Of a DNA stretch of 64,000 bases, positions 48,264-57,924 are shown one piece after another (the first letter of the stretch is position 1; each line of letters starts with the position of its first letter). The DNA comes from Clostridium algidicarnis DSM 15099 (GTDB taxonomy: Bacteria > Bacillota > Clostridia > Clostridiales > Clostridiaceae), in assembly GCF_002934235.1 (NCBI RefSeq), contig NZ_PTIS01000009.1, positions 44,964 through 108,963 on the forward strand, in the 5' to 3' direction. The notes under the pieces are model-generated. The model saw only the letters and a list, made by a program, of their open reading frames with translations. It was not told where the DNA came from and made no database searches. The position numbers and the translations under genes were made by a program.

Positions 48264-49151
48264 ATGGATTATCTCTATATATGCAATACAGGATCTGATT
48301 CTGTTTCTAAAGTATGTCTAAAAGACTTAAAGGAAAGAAAAATTAATATTAAAAGGCAAAGTGAACTAGTTGGACCACATGGGATATGTCCATGGAAAAG
48401 CTATGTAATAGTAGCTAATAATTACAACGATACAATATCTATATTAGATATTACAGAAGATAAAGAGGTGGCAAACTATTATATAGGGTCTCATTGTAAT
48501 GATTTAAAGGTATTTAAGGAATATGCTTATGTGATTTGTGGGGAATCTAATACTTTAGTTATATTTGATTTAATAAGTAGAAAAGTTATAAGAGAACTTC
48601 CTTGTGGAAACATGCCTCATAGTATTGATATATGTAAAAACAGTGGTGTAGCTGCGGTGGCTAATATGGCGGGGCATGAAATATCTATTATAGATTGTAA
48701 TAAAAATGAGGTGATAAAAACCATAAATCTTTTTGAATCTTATCCAACAAAAGTAATACTTAGTGAGGATGGAGAAAATATAATAGTATGTGAAAGTAAT
48801 ATGGGCATTGATAGAAATGGAAGAATAAACATTTTAGCTATAAATCAAGGCAAATCTGTAGCTACTGTTGAAACCGGCAGATGTCCTGTAGATATGTCAG
48901 TAGACTTTAAAAAGAATTTAGGATTTGTATCTAATTTTTCTGAAGGAACTATAAGTATTTTAGATTTAAAGCATATGGAAGAGATAAAAAGGGTATATCT
49001 AGGTGGAACACCAAGGGGAATATTGCAACATAAGAAATTTTTATATGTAGGAGACAACTATAATAATGTGCTTATTAAATATGACATATATAAGGGCAAT
49101 AAAAATGCCATTACCATAGATAAAGAACCTAATGGAATGGCATTAGTATAA
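48264..49151 (+). CDS. YncE-like beta-propeller protein
   Basis: A 295-residue protein built of repeated propeller blades of the YVTN/cytochrome-d1-like type: YICNTGSDSVSKV, VIVANNYNDTISILDITE, AVANMAGHEISIIDC, GFVSNFSEGTISILDL and YVGDNYNNVLIKYD. There is no signal peptide or membrane segment, so it is probably cytoplasmic or spore-associated. No catalytic residues can be assigned. It stands between TSCPD and DUF4364 genes with a strong GGAAAGGAG site. Confidence 0.8.
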   Translation: MDYLYICNTGSDSVSKVCLKDLKERKINIKRQSELVGPHGICPWKSYVIVANNYNDTISILDITEDKEVANYYIGSHCNDLKVFKEYAYVICGESNTLVIFDLISRKVIRELPCGNMPHSIDICKNSGVAAVANMAGHEISIIDCNKNEVIKTINLFESYPTKVILSEDGENIIVCESNMGIDRNGRINILAINQGKSVATVETGRCPVDMSVDFKKNLGFVSNFSEGTISILDLKHMEEIKRVYLGGTPRGILQHKKFLYVGDNYNNVLIKYDIYKGNKNAITIDKEPNGMALV

Positions 49152-49153
49152 AC

Positions 49154-49681
49154 TTAACTGTTTATAAGAAGTTGCATTATTTTATTATATATTTCAGAAG
49201 AATTTGATTTCCATTTATCACAAAGTGACATAGCTTGCTTATTTGAAGTAACATTTATTTTTAAATCCATAAGCATAAAGTCGTTTTCTATAGCTTTTAA
49301 GTCTACTATAAAGTTACCATTGTCGTCAATGGTATAGTCAGAAGTTAGGGTAAGTTCTCTTTTTATGGTGTCTAATCTTTCTTTTATATAAGCCTCTATA
49401 ACTTCTGTTTTAGAAGGAGATATTCTATCTTGAAACATAGATAGTACCTTTTCTCCTTTAGCAGACAATACTAAGACTTTTTTCTCATTTTTTTTATCGT
49501 AGCTAATAAAAGACGATGAAATTAATTCTGTTATATATTGTTGTAGTGTAAAGTAGTTTATAAAACCATTTTCTAGAATCATTTCTGTTAATTGACTATT
49601 AGATATAGGTATCTTTATACTTTTCAATATATATAGCACCATTAATTTGTTTTCCGCTAGTTCTAAAGTGCTTTCATACAT
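49154..49681 (-). CDS. DUF4364 family protein
   Basis: A 175-residue protein conserved in clostridia, recognised by the N-terminus STLELAENKLMVLYILKSIKIPISNSQLTEMI, which looks like a winged-helix (PadR-like) fold, followed by an alpha/beta tail. A DNA-binding role is plausible but not shown. The frame is open to a GTG at 49693 that touches the AGGGAGG site; ATG at 49681 is preferred. It is convergent with the propeller gene, with only two bases between the stops. Confidence 0.75.
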   Translation of the reverse strand: MYESTLELAENKLMVLYILKSIKIPISNSQLTEMILENGFINYFTLQQYITELISSSFISYDKKNEKKVLVLSAKGEKVLSMFQDRISPSKTEVIEAYIKERLDTIKRELTLTSDYTIDDNGNFIVDLKAIENDFMLMDLKINVTSNKQAMSLCDKWKSNSSEIYNKIMQLLINS

Positions 49682-49858
49682 TACTATTCCCACCCTCCCT
49701 TTATAAATGAAAGTGTACTTATATATTATAGCATAAAAAGCATTTAAAATCTTTATCCCTTTATTATTTTAAAATTAAAAAAGATATTTTAAACTTCTGA
49801 ATATATGTGAGTTAACATTAATATTAATTAATATAGAGAGGGGTAGGGGAGGTTTAAT

Positions 49859-50638
49859 ATGGAGAAGGTTATTAAGAAAAAAATAATTAAGAAAGGGATA
49901 ATTTCTTTGATTTTAGTAACTGTAGTAATTTTCACTTATATTACTTTAGGTAATGGAAATTTTTTAGTTGATTCAAAAGTTCAGAAAAAGGTGCCTATAT
50001 ATTCAGTAGAAACCAGTGAGAAAAAGATTTCTTTCACCTTTGATATAAGTTGGGGGTTAGACAATGTGGAAGAAATACTAGATGTATTAGATGAATATAA
50101 TGTAAAGGCCACATTTTTTGTTGTAGGTGGATGGATTGATTATGATTTAAAAAATGCAGAAATGGTGAAAGAAATACATAAAAGAGGTCATGAAATAGGA
50201 AATCATAGTAACATGCATCCAGATATGAGTAAAATATCTAAAGATAGAATTATAAAAGAGTTAGAAGCTACTAGTGCTAAGATAAAAAATATAACTAATG
50301 AAGATGTAAAACTTTTTAGATGTCCTAGTGGAGCGTATAATAATCTTCTAATTGATACAGCGCAAGGGCTTAATTATTATGTTATTCAGTGGGATGTAGA
50401 TAGTATAGATTGGAAGTCAGAGGGGTCTGAGATTGAATATAATAGAGTTATAGATAAAACTAAAGCTGGATCTATACTTTTATTCCATAATGATGCAAAA
50501 TATACACCTAAAAATATTCCAAGGATTATTCAATACTTTAAATCTAAAGGTTATGAAATAGTGAAGGTTGGGGACCTTATATATAAAGAAAATTATAAGA
50601 TTGATAGTTTAGGAGTGCAAAAGCTAATGAATCAGTAA
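49859..50638 (+). CDS. pdaB: Polysaccharide deacetylase, PdaB sporulation type
   Basis: A NodB-fold deacetylase probably involved in spore cortex or cell-wall maturation. The 259-residue protein has one N-terminal membrane helix (about 11-30), then the catalytic fold: motif 1 FTFDISWG, which has Ile in place of the second Asp as in PdaB relatives; KATFFVVGGW; motif 2 HEIGNHSNMHPDMS; motif 3 FRCPSGAYN; VIQWDVDSIDWK; and ILFHND. The strong GGGGAGG site precedes ATG. The assignment to PdaB rather than another deacetylase rests on motif 1 and length. Confidence 0.8.
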   Translation: MEKVIKKKIIKKGIISLILVTVVIFTYITLGNGNFLVDSKVQKKVPIYSVETSEKKISFTFDISWGLDNVEEILDVLDEYNVKATFFVVGGWIDYDLKNAEMVKEIHKRGHEIGNHSNMHPDMSKISKDRIIKELEATSAKIKNITNEDVKLFRCPSGAYNNLLIDTAQGLNYYVIQWDVDSIDWKSEGSEIEYNRVIDKTKAGSILLFHNDAKYTPKNIPRIIQYFKSKGYEIVKVGDLIYKENYKIDSLGVQKLMNQ

Positions 50639-50772
50639 AATAATTAAGATGAAGATTTAAGTAAATGTAATATAAATGAATGTGTATTGTAGAAAATAGT
50701 AATAATTGTATGCGTAGTAGAATATTTTAGTTATATAAGATGATAAAAAAACAAAGGGAGAGAGGGGCTAAT

Positions 50773-51438
50773 ATGGATAATTTGATGTTGAACAATAAGA
50801 TTTATTTAGAGGGGAAGATTGTTTCGGATCTAGAGTTTAGTCATGAAATGTATGGAGAAGGGTTTTATATATTTTATTTAGAGTCTACAAGACTAAGTGA
50901 TGCAAGTGATATTTTGTCTATAACTATATCAGAAAGACTAATGGGTGGTATAAAATTTGAAATTGGTACAGAAGTGGCATTAGAAGGACAACTAAGGTCT
51001 TATAATAAATTTATAGATGGATGCAATAGACTTATATTGACGGTATTTGCAAGGAATATAGAGCTTTGTCTTGAAAAAAGTAAAAATCCTAATGAAATAT
51101 TCTTAGATGGATTTATATGCAAGGAACCAGTATATAGAACCACTCCTTTTGGTCGTGAAATAGCAGATATATTAATAGCGGTTAATAGACCCTATAATAA
51201 ATCTGACTATATACCAACAATAGCTTGGGGAAGAAACTCAAGATTTTGCCAAACCTTGAGTGTTGGAGATAACATAAGGATTTGGGGAAGACTTCAGAGT
51301 AGGGAATATCAAAAAAAAGTATCTGAAAATGAATATGTGAAGAAGGTAGCCTATGAAGTATCCACATCTAAAATGGAGAAGGTTGTTAAAGAGGATTCGG
51401 ACGTGGATGAATCAAATCATGATGAAAAAGTAGTTTAA
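50773..51438 (+). CDS. Single-stranded DNA-binding protein with two OB folds
   Basis: A 221-residue protein with two OB-fold halves: residues about 5-105 (NKIYLEGKIVSDLEF...VALEGQLRSYNKF) and 110-205 (EIFLDGFICKEPVYRTTPFGREIADILIAVNRP...IRIWGRLQSREYQKK). The second matches the SSB/PriB type more clearly. No acidic DDDIPF-type tail is present, so it is probably not the main SSB. The frame opens at an ATG at 50740, but the AGAGGGG site points to 50773. Confidence 0.75.
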   Translation: MDNLMLNNKIYLEGKIVSDLEFSHEMYGEGFYIFYLESTRLSDASDILSITISERLMGGIKFEIGTEVALEGQLRSYNKFIDGCNRLILTVFARNIELCLEKSKNPNEIFLDGFICKEPVYRTTPFGREIADILIAVNRPYNKSDYIPTIAWGRNSRFCQTLSVGDNIRIWGRLQSREYQKKVSENEYVKKVAYEVSTSKMEKVVKEDSDVDESNHDEKVV

Positions 51439-51490
51439 AAAATCACTGCTAAGGTAATTCTTATATGTTTACCCTAGCAGTGATTTTTAT
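51437..51490. terminator. Bidirectional intrinsic terminator
   Basis: AAAATCACTGCTA (from 51438) pairs with TAGCAGTGATTTTTA (ending 51489); an inner GGTAA/TTACC pair extends the stem. It lies between the convergent SSB and dapH genes. Confidence 0.85.
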
Positions 51491-51503
51491 TTGTGAAAAT
51501 TAA

Positions 51504-52211
51504 TTATTTTCTAAGATCATCTAAAAGTTTGGTTTTATCTTTAGTTTTATCATCAACAACTTTTATAATTTTAGCTGGAGTGCCTGCAACAACTACATTT
51601 TCAGGAACATCTTCAACTACAACTGAACCAGCTGCAACTACAGATCCTTTGCCTATTTTAACGCCTTCTAAGATAACAGCATTTGCTCCTATTAATACAT
51701 TATCTCCAATTTCACAAGGTGTTTTACTTGGTGGCTCTAAGACACCTGCAACTATAGCTCCAGCTCCAAGGTGGACACTTTTACCAAGCTTTCCACGGGC
51801 TCCTACTACAGCATTCATATCTACCATAGAACCTTCGCCTATTTCTGCGCCTATGTTAATAATTGCGCCCATCATTATAACTGAATTTTTGCCTATAGAA
51901 ACTTTATCTCTTATAACTGCACCTGGTTCTATCCTTGCATCAACTTCTAAAAGGTTTATAAGAGGAATTGCAGAGTTTCTTCTATCGTTTTCCATTCTAA
52001 AGTGTTTAATTGTTTCTTTATTGTTTAATATGAAATTGGAAATCTCATCACTTTCACCAAAAAGTATATAAATTCCCTCAGAGCCATACCATTCTATAGT
52101 TTCAGGAAATGTGCCAAGGGTACCATTTACATAAGTTTTTACCGGCGTAGATTTTTTTGATTCTTTTATGTATCTTGCAATTTCATAAGGGTCAGTTAAA
52201 TCATAGTTCAT
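51504..52211 (-). CDS. dapH: Tetrahydrodipicolinate N-acetyltransferase
   Basis: DapH acetylates tetrahydrodipicolinate in the acetylated branch of diaminopimelate/lysine synthesis. The 235-residue protein has an N-terminal alpha/beta part ([23 protein letters not shown]) and a left-handed beta-helix of hexapeptide repeats ([30 protein letters not shown]) with [14 protein letters not shown]. It diverges from the patA-like gene, whose product would act next. ATG behind AAAGGATG. Confidence 0.95.
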   Translation of the reverse strand: MNYDLTDPYEIARYIKESKKSTPVKTYVNGTLGTFPETIEWYGSEGIYILFGESDEISNFILNNKETIKHFRMENDRRNSAIPLINLLEVDARIEPGAVIRDKVSIGKNSVIMMGAIINIGAEIGEGSMVDMNAVVGARGKLGKSVHLGAGAIVAGVLEPPSKTPCEIGDNVLIGANAVILEGVKIGKGSVVAAGSVVVEDVPENVVVAGTPAKIIKVVDDKTKDKTKLLDDLRK

Positions 52212-52270
52212 ATAATTAAATCATCCTTTCAAACTTTGATGTATTTTTTTCTTTAATATAATATAATAGA

Positions 52271-52300
52271 TTATATCATATTATATCATATTATATAATT
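52271..52300. repeat. Short tandem repeat between dapH and patA
   Basis: TTATATCATA is repeated twice and followed by TTATATAATT, giving almost three 10-base units in the divergent promoter region. Period 10 could mean helical phasing or simple AT slippage. Confidence 0.5.
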
Positions 52301-52328
52301 ATTATTCTGAGAAAAGAGGGTAATCTAC

Positions 52329-53477
52329 ATGAATGAAAACCTTAAAAATGTTGAAGTTTCGGGTATAAGGAAGTTTTTTGATAAGGTAACAAAAGTTGAA
52401 GGAGCAATATCTTTAACATTAGGGCAACCTGACTTCGCGGTTCCAGTGCCTATAAAAGAGGGCATAATAAAGGCCTTAAATGAAAATAAAACTAAATATA
52501 CACCTAATAATGGAATTCCAGAGCTTAGAGAAAAGATAAGTAAGTATTTATCTACAATGAATATTCATTACGATAAACAGGAAATTTGTGTTACAGCTGG
52601 AGGAAGCGAAGGCTTATTTTGTCTTTTTACAGCTATATTAAATAAGGGTGATAAAGTACTTATACCATCAATAGCGTATCCCTCTTATGAAGCCATATCA
52701 AAAATACTAGGAGCAGATGTTAGCTATTACAATTTAAAAGAAGATTTATCTATAGATATAGAAGACATCAAAGAAAAATTAAAAAAAGATAATATAAAGG
52801 CCATGGTATTATCTTTCCCATCTAATCCAACAGGTACAGTTTTAAGTAAGAAAGATTTAAAAGAGTTGCATGATACATTAAAGAAAAGTTCAACTATAAT
52901 AATTTCCGATGAAATATATAGTTCTATAAATTTTGAGGGAAATTATTATTCTATATCTCAATATGAAGATATTTTGGATAGAGTTATTTTAATAAGTGGA
53001 TTTTCTAAAATGTTTTCTATGACAGGCCTTAGAATAGGCTATGTATGTGCAAAAGAAAAATACATTAAAGAAATTACTAAGATTCATCAATATAATGCAT
53101 CTTCTGCACCGTCAATTGTACAGTGGGGTGTATATGAAGGATTTGAAGAGGGTATGGAATATGTAAAGATTATGAGAGATGAATTTAAAAAAAGATCTGA
53201 ATATGTATATGATAGACTGATATCTATGGGGGTTGAAAGTAATCTACCAAAAGGAGCCTTTTATATATTTCCTTCAATAAAAAAATATGGACTAAGTAGT
53301 GAAGATTTTTGCTTAAGGTTACTGAAAGAATCAAAGGTAGCATTGGTTCCGGGGTCTGCATTTGGACCAGCTGGAGAGGGCTATGTAAGAATTTCTTATT
53401 CATATAGTATGGATACCTTAAAAAAGTCTTTAGATTTATTAGAAGTGTGGCTAAAAAATAATTTTAAACACATTTAA
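52329..53477 (+). CDS. patA: PLP aminotransferase, probable N-acetyl-LL-diaminopimelate aminotransferase
   Basis: A 382-residue class-I/II aminotransferase: LTLGQPDFAVP at the N-terminus, VTAGGSEGLFCLF, SFPSNPTGTVLSKKDL, SDEIYSSINFEG and the Schiff-base lysine in SGFSKMFSMTGLRIGY. The fold fits many aspartate-type aminotransferases, but the position divergent to dapH suggests the PatA step, which transfers an amino group to N-acetyl-2-amino-6-ketopimelate. The deacetylase (dapL/ykuR type) of this route is not in the window. Confidence 0.75.
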   Translation: MNENLKNVEVSGIRKFFDKVTKVEGAISLTLGQPDFAVPVPIKEGIIKALNENKTKYTPNNGIPELREKISKYLSTMNIHYDKQEICVTAGGSEGLFCLFTAILNKGDKVLIPSIAYPSYEAISKILGADVSYYNLKEDLSIDIEDIKEKLKKDNIKAMVLSFPSNPTGTVLSKKDLKELHDTLKKSSTIIISDEIYSSINFEGNYYSISQYEDILDRVILISGFSKMFSMTGLRIGYVCAKEKYIKEITKIHQYNASSAPSIVQWGVYEGFEEGMEYVKIMRDEFKKRSEYVYDRLISMGVESNLPKGAFYIFPSIKKYGLSSEDFCLRLLKESKVALVPGSAFGPAGEGYVRISYSYSMDTLKKSLDLLEVWLKNNFKHI

Positions 53478-53490
53478 AAGGTGAGTAAAG

Positions 53491-53545
53491 GAGATAACCT
53501 TACTATTCTAGATTTGTTTCTAGGTAGTAAGGTTATTTGCTTTAT
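53491..53545 (+). terminator. Intrinsic terminator after patA
   Basis: ATAACCTTACTA and TCTAGA pair with TCTAG, GTAGTAAGGTTAT across a small loop; about 18 pairs, followed by TTGCTTTAT. Confidence 0.8.
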
Positions 53546-53660
53546 ATTAACAAAATGTATATGAGCATACTTTTTAGTATTTATATAAAAGAATATAGAA
53601 TAATTTGCAAATTAAGTGAGTATATAATTAATAGAATTTAAAAGTATATAAGAAATGTAA

Positions 53661-53689
53661 TTGACATAAAAAATAAGTTGTGGTAATAT
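53661..53689 (+). promoter_or_regulatory. Sigma-A promoter of the opp operon
   Basis: TTGACA (53661-53666), a 17-base spacer, TAATAT (53684-53689). It gives an untranslated leader of about 260 bases before oppB. Confidence 0.7.
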
Positions 53690-53957
53690 TATAAAAAATG
53701 AAACGCACATTTAATTATTAATCAATTATCAGTAAACTAAATCAAACCTATAGATTAAACCTATAATTAAAAAAATCAATGAAATTACCTTTCAAAAATA
53801 AGTGTAGTATACTTCAGCCTATGTATACGTCAATAAATTACCTAACATGCTATTTAAGTATTTACTATATATAATCCTACAAAGATTAGTCTGAATATTG
53901 TGACATATGAGAGGGGGCGCAACATTAGATTTAAACTTAAAGAAGGGGGGAAATATC
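53690..53957 (+). other. Long opp leader without a gene
   Basis: The stretch between promoter and oppB is AT-rich. It holds a direct repeat AAACCTATA (about 53745 and 53757) and no frame with a ribosome site. I see no known riboswitch or T-box core in it. Confidence 0.4.
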
Positions 53958-54890
53958 TTGATAAAGTATATTTTAAAAAGGTTATTTGCAAGTATTATAA
54001 CTATTTGGATCGTTATTACGTTAACTTTCTTTTTAATGAGATTAATGCCAGGAGGACCCTTTGATGGGGAAAAAAAGGTACCACCACAAATTAAAGCTAA
54101 CTTAGAAGCAAAATTTGGGATGGATAAGCCTCTTGGGACGCAGTATGTAATATATATGAAAAATCTTTTAAAAGGAGATCTTGGTCCATCTATGAAATAT
54201 GAGGGTAGAACCGTTAGATGGGTTATTGGTTATTCATTTCCAACCTCAGCTAAGCTAGGTATTGTTGTAGTTATAGTAGCTTTGGCTTTGGGGGTTTATA
54301 TGGGGGTAATCTCAGCTTTGAATCAAGGGAAATGGCCTGATTATCTTTGTATGATTTTAGCTACCTTGGGTGTTACTGTGCCAAGTTTTGTAATGGCCAC
54401 ATTGCTCATACTGGTGTTTTCAGTTAAATTAGGGCTTTTACCAGTAATAGGGTTTGGAAGTGCTAAAAACTATATAATGCCTGTAATAGCACTGGGTGGA
54501 TACTCCATAGCATTTATAGCAAGGCTTACAAGGTCTAGACTAATAGAGGTGGTGCAGCAAGATTATGTGAGAACAGCTAAAGCTAAAGGATTAAGTAGAA
54601 ATACTGTTATATACAAGCATGCTTTAAGAAATTCATTAATACCTATTGTTACTTATTTAGGACCACTAGTTGCTGGAATACTTACAGGAAGTTTTGTTGT
54701 TGAAAGAATATTTGGTATACCAGGACTTGGTGGAGAATTCGTAAATTCCATTAATAATAGGGATTACACCACTCTTTTGGGAGTTACAGTTTTTTATAGT
54801 GTCTTATTAGTTGTATGTAATTTTATTGTTGATATTTTATATGTAATCATAGATCCAAGGATTAAGCTTGATAATTTAAAGACTGAATAG
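53958..54890 (+). CDS. oppB: Oligopeptide ABC transporter permease OppB
   Basis: OppB is one of two membrane channel subunits of a peptide importer. The product of about 310 residues has the family N-terminus IKYILKRLFASIITIWIVITLTFFLMRLMPGGPF, several membrane helices and the EAA-type coupling loop YVRTAKAKGLSRNTVIYKHALRNSLIP. The frame is open to an ATG at 53907, but TTG at 53958, seven bases after AGAAGGGGG, gives the family start. It is the first gene of the oppBCDFA operon. Confidence 0.92.
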   Translation: MIKYILKRLFASIITIWIVITLTFFLMRLMPGGPFDGEKKVPPQIKANLEAKFGMDKPLGTQYVIYMKNLLKGDLGPSMKYEGRTVRWVIGYSFPTSAKLGIVVVIVALALGVYMGVISALNQGKWPDYLCMILATLGVTVPSFVMATLLILVFSVKLGLLPVIGFGSAKNYIMPVIALGGYSIAFIARLTRSRLIEVVQQDYVRTAKAKGLSRNTVIYKHALRNSLIPIVTYLGPLVAGILTGSFVVERIFGIPGLGGEFVNSINNRDYTTLLGVTVFYSVLLVVCNFIVDILYVIIDPRIKLDNLKTE

Positions 54891-54907
54891 TTGGGGGGGT
54901 GACTAAT

Positions 54908-55834
54908 ATGGAGATTAATGAAAAAATAGATATAGAAATGTTCAATAAGGTTTCTGATGAAGAAAAGATAAAAGATGAGATAGTAAGGCCAAGTGTTACC
55001 TATTGGCAAGATGCGTGGAGAAGACTAAAAGCAAATAAACTTGCAATAGTATCTTTAGGTTTTATTATAGCAATTACCCTAGGAGCAATTTTTGTACCTA
55101 TGTTTTCTAAGTTTGATTATTTCAGTAATGATTTTAGCGTGGCTAATCAAAGATCTAGTTCAATTCATTGGTTTGGAACAGATCAATTTGGAAGAGATTT
55201 ATTTGTGAGAATTATGTATGGAGCTAGATATTCTTTAACTATAGCTTATGTAGCCTCTTTTCTTAATTTTGTTATAGGAGTTTTATACGGAGGTATTGCA
55301 GGATATGTGGGGGGAACTGTAGACAGTGTAATGATGAGAATTGTAGATATTATATATTCTATACCAATGATGATATATGTAATATTGCTTATGGTTATTA
55401 TTGGACCTGGACTTAAAAGTATAATAGTGGCGCTTGCTATTTCGTATTGGCTTTCAATGGCTCGTATTGTAAGAGGAGAAATATTACAGCTTAAGGAACA
55501 AGAATTTGTTCTTGCAGCTAGAGTTCTAGGAGCTAATGGGAAGCGTATATTATTAAGACACCTAATACCTAATAGTATGGGATCTATAATTGTAACACTA
55601 ACCTTGTTAATTCCTTCAGCAATATTTACTGAGGCCTTTCTAAGCTTTGTGGGACTCGGAATTCCAGCACCAAAAGCATCTTGGGGAACTTTAACTTCTG
55701 AAGCACTTCAAGGGTATACCATATATCCTTATCAGTTAATATTTCCGTCACTAGCCATCTGTTTTACTATATTAGCTTTTAACCTTTTAGGAGATGGACT
55801 TAGAGATGCTTTGGATCCAAAATTAAGAAAATAA
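54908..55834 (+). CDS. oppC: Oligopeptide ABC transporter permease OppC
   Basis: OppC is the second channel subunit. The 308-residue product has an acidic cytoplasmic N-terminus (about 1-35), then WRRLKANKLAIVSLGFIIAI, the HWFGTDQFGRDLFVRIMYGAR block conserved in OppC/DppC, and the coupling loop EFVLAARVLGANGKRILLRHLIPN. A GTG at 54899 lies in the GGGGGGTG site, so ATG at 54908 is preferred. It lies 17 bp from oppB. Confidence 0.94.
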   Translation: MEINEKIDIEMFNKVSDEEKIKDEIVRPSVTYWQDAWRRLKANKLAIVSLGFIIAITLGAIFVPMFSKFDYFSNDFSVANQRSSSIHWFGTDQFGRDLFVRIMYGARYSLTIAYVASFLNFVIGVLYGGIAGYVGGTVDSVMMRIVDIIYSIPMMIYVILLMVIIGPGLKSIIVALAISYWLSMARIVRGEILQLKEQEFVLAARVLGANGKRILLRHLIPNSMGSIIVTLTLLIPSAIFTEAFLSFVGLGIPAPKASWGTLTSEALQGYTIYPYQLIFPSLAICFTILAFNLLGDGLRDALDPKLRK

Positions 55835-55855
55835 GCTGATTAAGGGGTGATATAT

Positions 55856-56875
55856 ATGGAAAACTTATTAGAAATAAGGGACTTAAAAACTAGCTTCTTC
55901 ACCCATGTGGGCGAGGTTAAAGCTGTGGGGGGCATATCTTTTAGTTTGAAAAAAGGTCAGGCAGTAGGGATAGTAGGTGAGTCTGGCAGTGGAAAAAGTG
56001 TAAGTATGATGTCCTTAATGAGACTTTTGTCTGATAACGGAAAGATTATAAATGGTGAAATAATATTTGATAATAAAGATTTAGTGAAACTAAAAGAAAA
56101 GGATATGGAAAAAATAAGAGGAAATGATATAGGGATGATATTTCAGGACCCGATGACTTCCTTAAATCCTGTTTATACCATAGGAAAACAGGTAATTGAA
56201 CCTTTAATGAAGCATAAATCAATGACTAAAACTGAAGCTTACAATACTGCATTAAAGATGTTATCAATTGTTGGAATACCAAGTCCTGAAAAAAGAATGA
56301 CACAGTATCCTCATGAGTTTTCAGGTGGAATGAGACAAAGAGTTATGATAGCTATGGCCATGGTGTGTGATCCAAAATTATTGATTGCAGACGAGCCTAC
56401 AACAGCTCTCGATGTAACTATACAAGCTCAAATACTTGAACTTATGAAAGATCTTAAAGAAAAGATTAATACATCAATTATATTGATAACTCATGACCTT
56501 GGAGTAGTTGCTGATGTGTGTGATGATATAAATGTAATGTATGGAGGACTTATTATTGAAAAGGGCAGCAAAGAGGATATTTTTTATCATCCAAAGCATC
56601 CATACACTTGGGGATTACTTAGGAGCATTCCAAATCCTAAAGCTCAGTTAAAGGAAAGGTTAAAACCTATTGATGGTCAGCCGCCAGATTTATTAAAGCC
56701 TCCTGTAGGATGTCCTTTTGCCCCTAGATGTGAATATGCCATGAAAATATGTTTAGCTAAAAGGCCTCCATTTTTTAAGATTAACGAATATCATACTTCG
56801 GCCTGTTGGTTAAATCATCCAAACTCTATTAAAGTAATGGCACCAGTTGGTAGGGAGGCGATCAAAAATGTCTGA
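55856..56875 (+). CDS. oppD: Oligopeptide ABC transporter ATP-binding protein OppD
   Basis: OppD is one of two ATPases driving peptide import. The 339-residue protein shows Walker A GESGSGKS, Q-loop FQDPMTSLNPVY, ABC signature FSGGMRQR, Walker B LLIADEPTTALD and switch His in ITHDLGV. The C-terminal extension with VGCPFAPRCEYAMKIC and a late CW carries the cysteine cluster typical of the Opp/Dpp subfamily. ATG at 55856 follows AAGGGGTG. The end overlaps oppF by eight bases. Confidence 0.95.
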   Translation: MENLLEIRDLKTSFFTHVGEVKAVGGISFSLKKGQAVGIVGESGSGKSVSMMSLMRLLSDNGKIINGEIIFDNKDLVKLKEKDMEKIRGNDIGMIFQDPMTSLNPVYTIGKQVIEPLMKHKSMTKTEAYNTALKMLSIVGIPSPEKRMTQYPHEFSGGMRQRVMIAMAMVCDPKLLIADEPTTALDVTIQAQILELMKDLKEKINTSIILITHDLGVVADVCDDINVMYGGLIIEKGSKEDIFYHPKHPYTWGLLRSIPNPKAQLKERLKPIDGQPPDLLKPPVGCPFAPRCEYAMKICLAKRPPFFKINEYHTSACWLNHPNSIKVMAPVGREAIKNV

Positions 56876-57848
56876 AAAAAAAGAAGTGTTATTAGAAGTA
56901 AATAATTTAACCAAATTCTTTCCAGTTAAGAAAGGAAGTTTTTTAGGAAGTAAAAGCTATGTTAAGGCTGTAGATAGGGTAAGCTTTAAAATTAATAGAG
57001 GAGAAACTTTAGGTCTTGTAGGAGAATCAGGTTGTGGAAAAACTACTCTAGGGAGGACTGCAGTTAGGCTTTATGATACTACAGCAGGAGAAATAATATA
57101 TAAGGGAGTAGATTTAGCTAAATATAGTCAAAAACAGATGTTACCATATAGAAGAAAATTGCAAATGATATTTCAAGATCCTTATGCCTCCTTGGATTCA
57201 AGAATGACAGTAGGAGATATAATAGGTGAAGCTATAGATATACACAACCTTGGAAAGGGAAAAGAAAGGTTGGATAAGATCAGAAGTCTTTTAGATAAGG
57301 TTGGGTTAAATGGAGATCATATAAGTAGGTATCCACATGAATTTTCAGGAGGGCAAAGACAAAGAATTGGTATTGCAAGAGCTCTTGCAGTAGAACCAGA
57401 ATTTATAGTTTGTGACGAACCTATTTCAGCATTGGATGTATCTATACAAGCACAGGTTGTAAACATGCTAGAGGATTTACAAAAGGACTTAGGCTTAACC
57501 TATCTTTTTATTGCTCACGATTTATCTATGGTTAAGCATATATCTAATAATATAGGAGTAATGTACTTAGGAAGACTTGTAGAGGTTGGAGAAAGTAATG
57601 AACTTTATGATCATCCTCTTCATCCATATACTCAGGCTCTTCTTTCTGCAATACCTATACCTGATCCAAAAGCATCTGCAGCACAAAGGAGAATTGTTTT
57701 AAAGGGAGAAATCCCATCGCCAATAGATCCGCCTCCAGGATGTAGATTTAAAGGAAGATGTAAATATGCAAAACCAATATGTTCTGAAGAGGACCCAGAT
57801 TTAAAAGAAGTCCAAAACAACCACTTTGTTGCATGCCATCTATATTAA
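56868..57848 (+). CDS. oppF: Oligopeptide ABC transporter ATP-binding protein OppF
   Basis: OppF is the partner ATPase of OppD. The 326-residue product has Walker A GESGCGKT, FQDPYASLDSRMTV, signature FSGGQRQR, Walker B FIVCDEPISALD, IAHDLSM and a C-terminal cysteine cluster (GCRFKGRCKYAKPIC) like OppD. The ATG at 56868, behind AGGGAGG, is chosen over an upstream TTG. It overlaps oppD by eight bases, so translation is coupled. Confidence 0.95.
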   Translation: MSEKKEVLLEVNNLTKFFPVKKGSFLGSKSYVKAVDRVSFKINRGETLGLVGESGCGKTTLGRTAVRLYDTTAGEIIYKGVDLAKYSQKQMLPYRRKLQMIFQDPYASLDSRMTVGDIIGEAIDIHNLGKGKERLDKIRSLLDKVGLNGDHISRYPHEFSGGQRQRIGIARALAVEPEFIVCDEPISALDVSIQAQVVNMLEDLQKDLGLTYLFIAHDLSMVKHISNNIGVMYLGRLVEVGESNELYDHPLHPYTQALLSAIPIPDPKASAAQRRIVLKGEIPSPIDPPPGCRFKGRCKYAKPICSEEDPDLKEVQNNHFVACHLY

Positions 57849-57924
57849 TCTCTATTAATTTTAGGAGGTGACGTTAAGAAGGGTTAATGGATTATATAAA
57901 ATTTATTATAAAGGGGGAAGGAAA

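Noticed and set aside
51493..52071. Long plus-strand open frame opposite dapH
   Set aside because: Low-complexity Thr/Ala/Pro/Ile translation and exact antisense to the clear hexapeptide-repeat gene dapH; a shadow frame.
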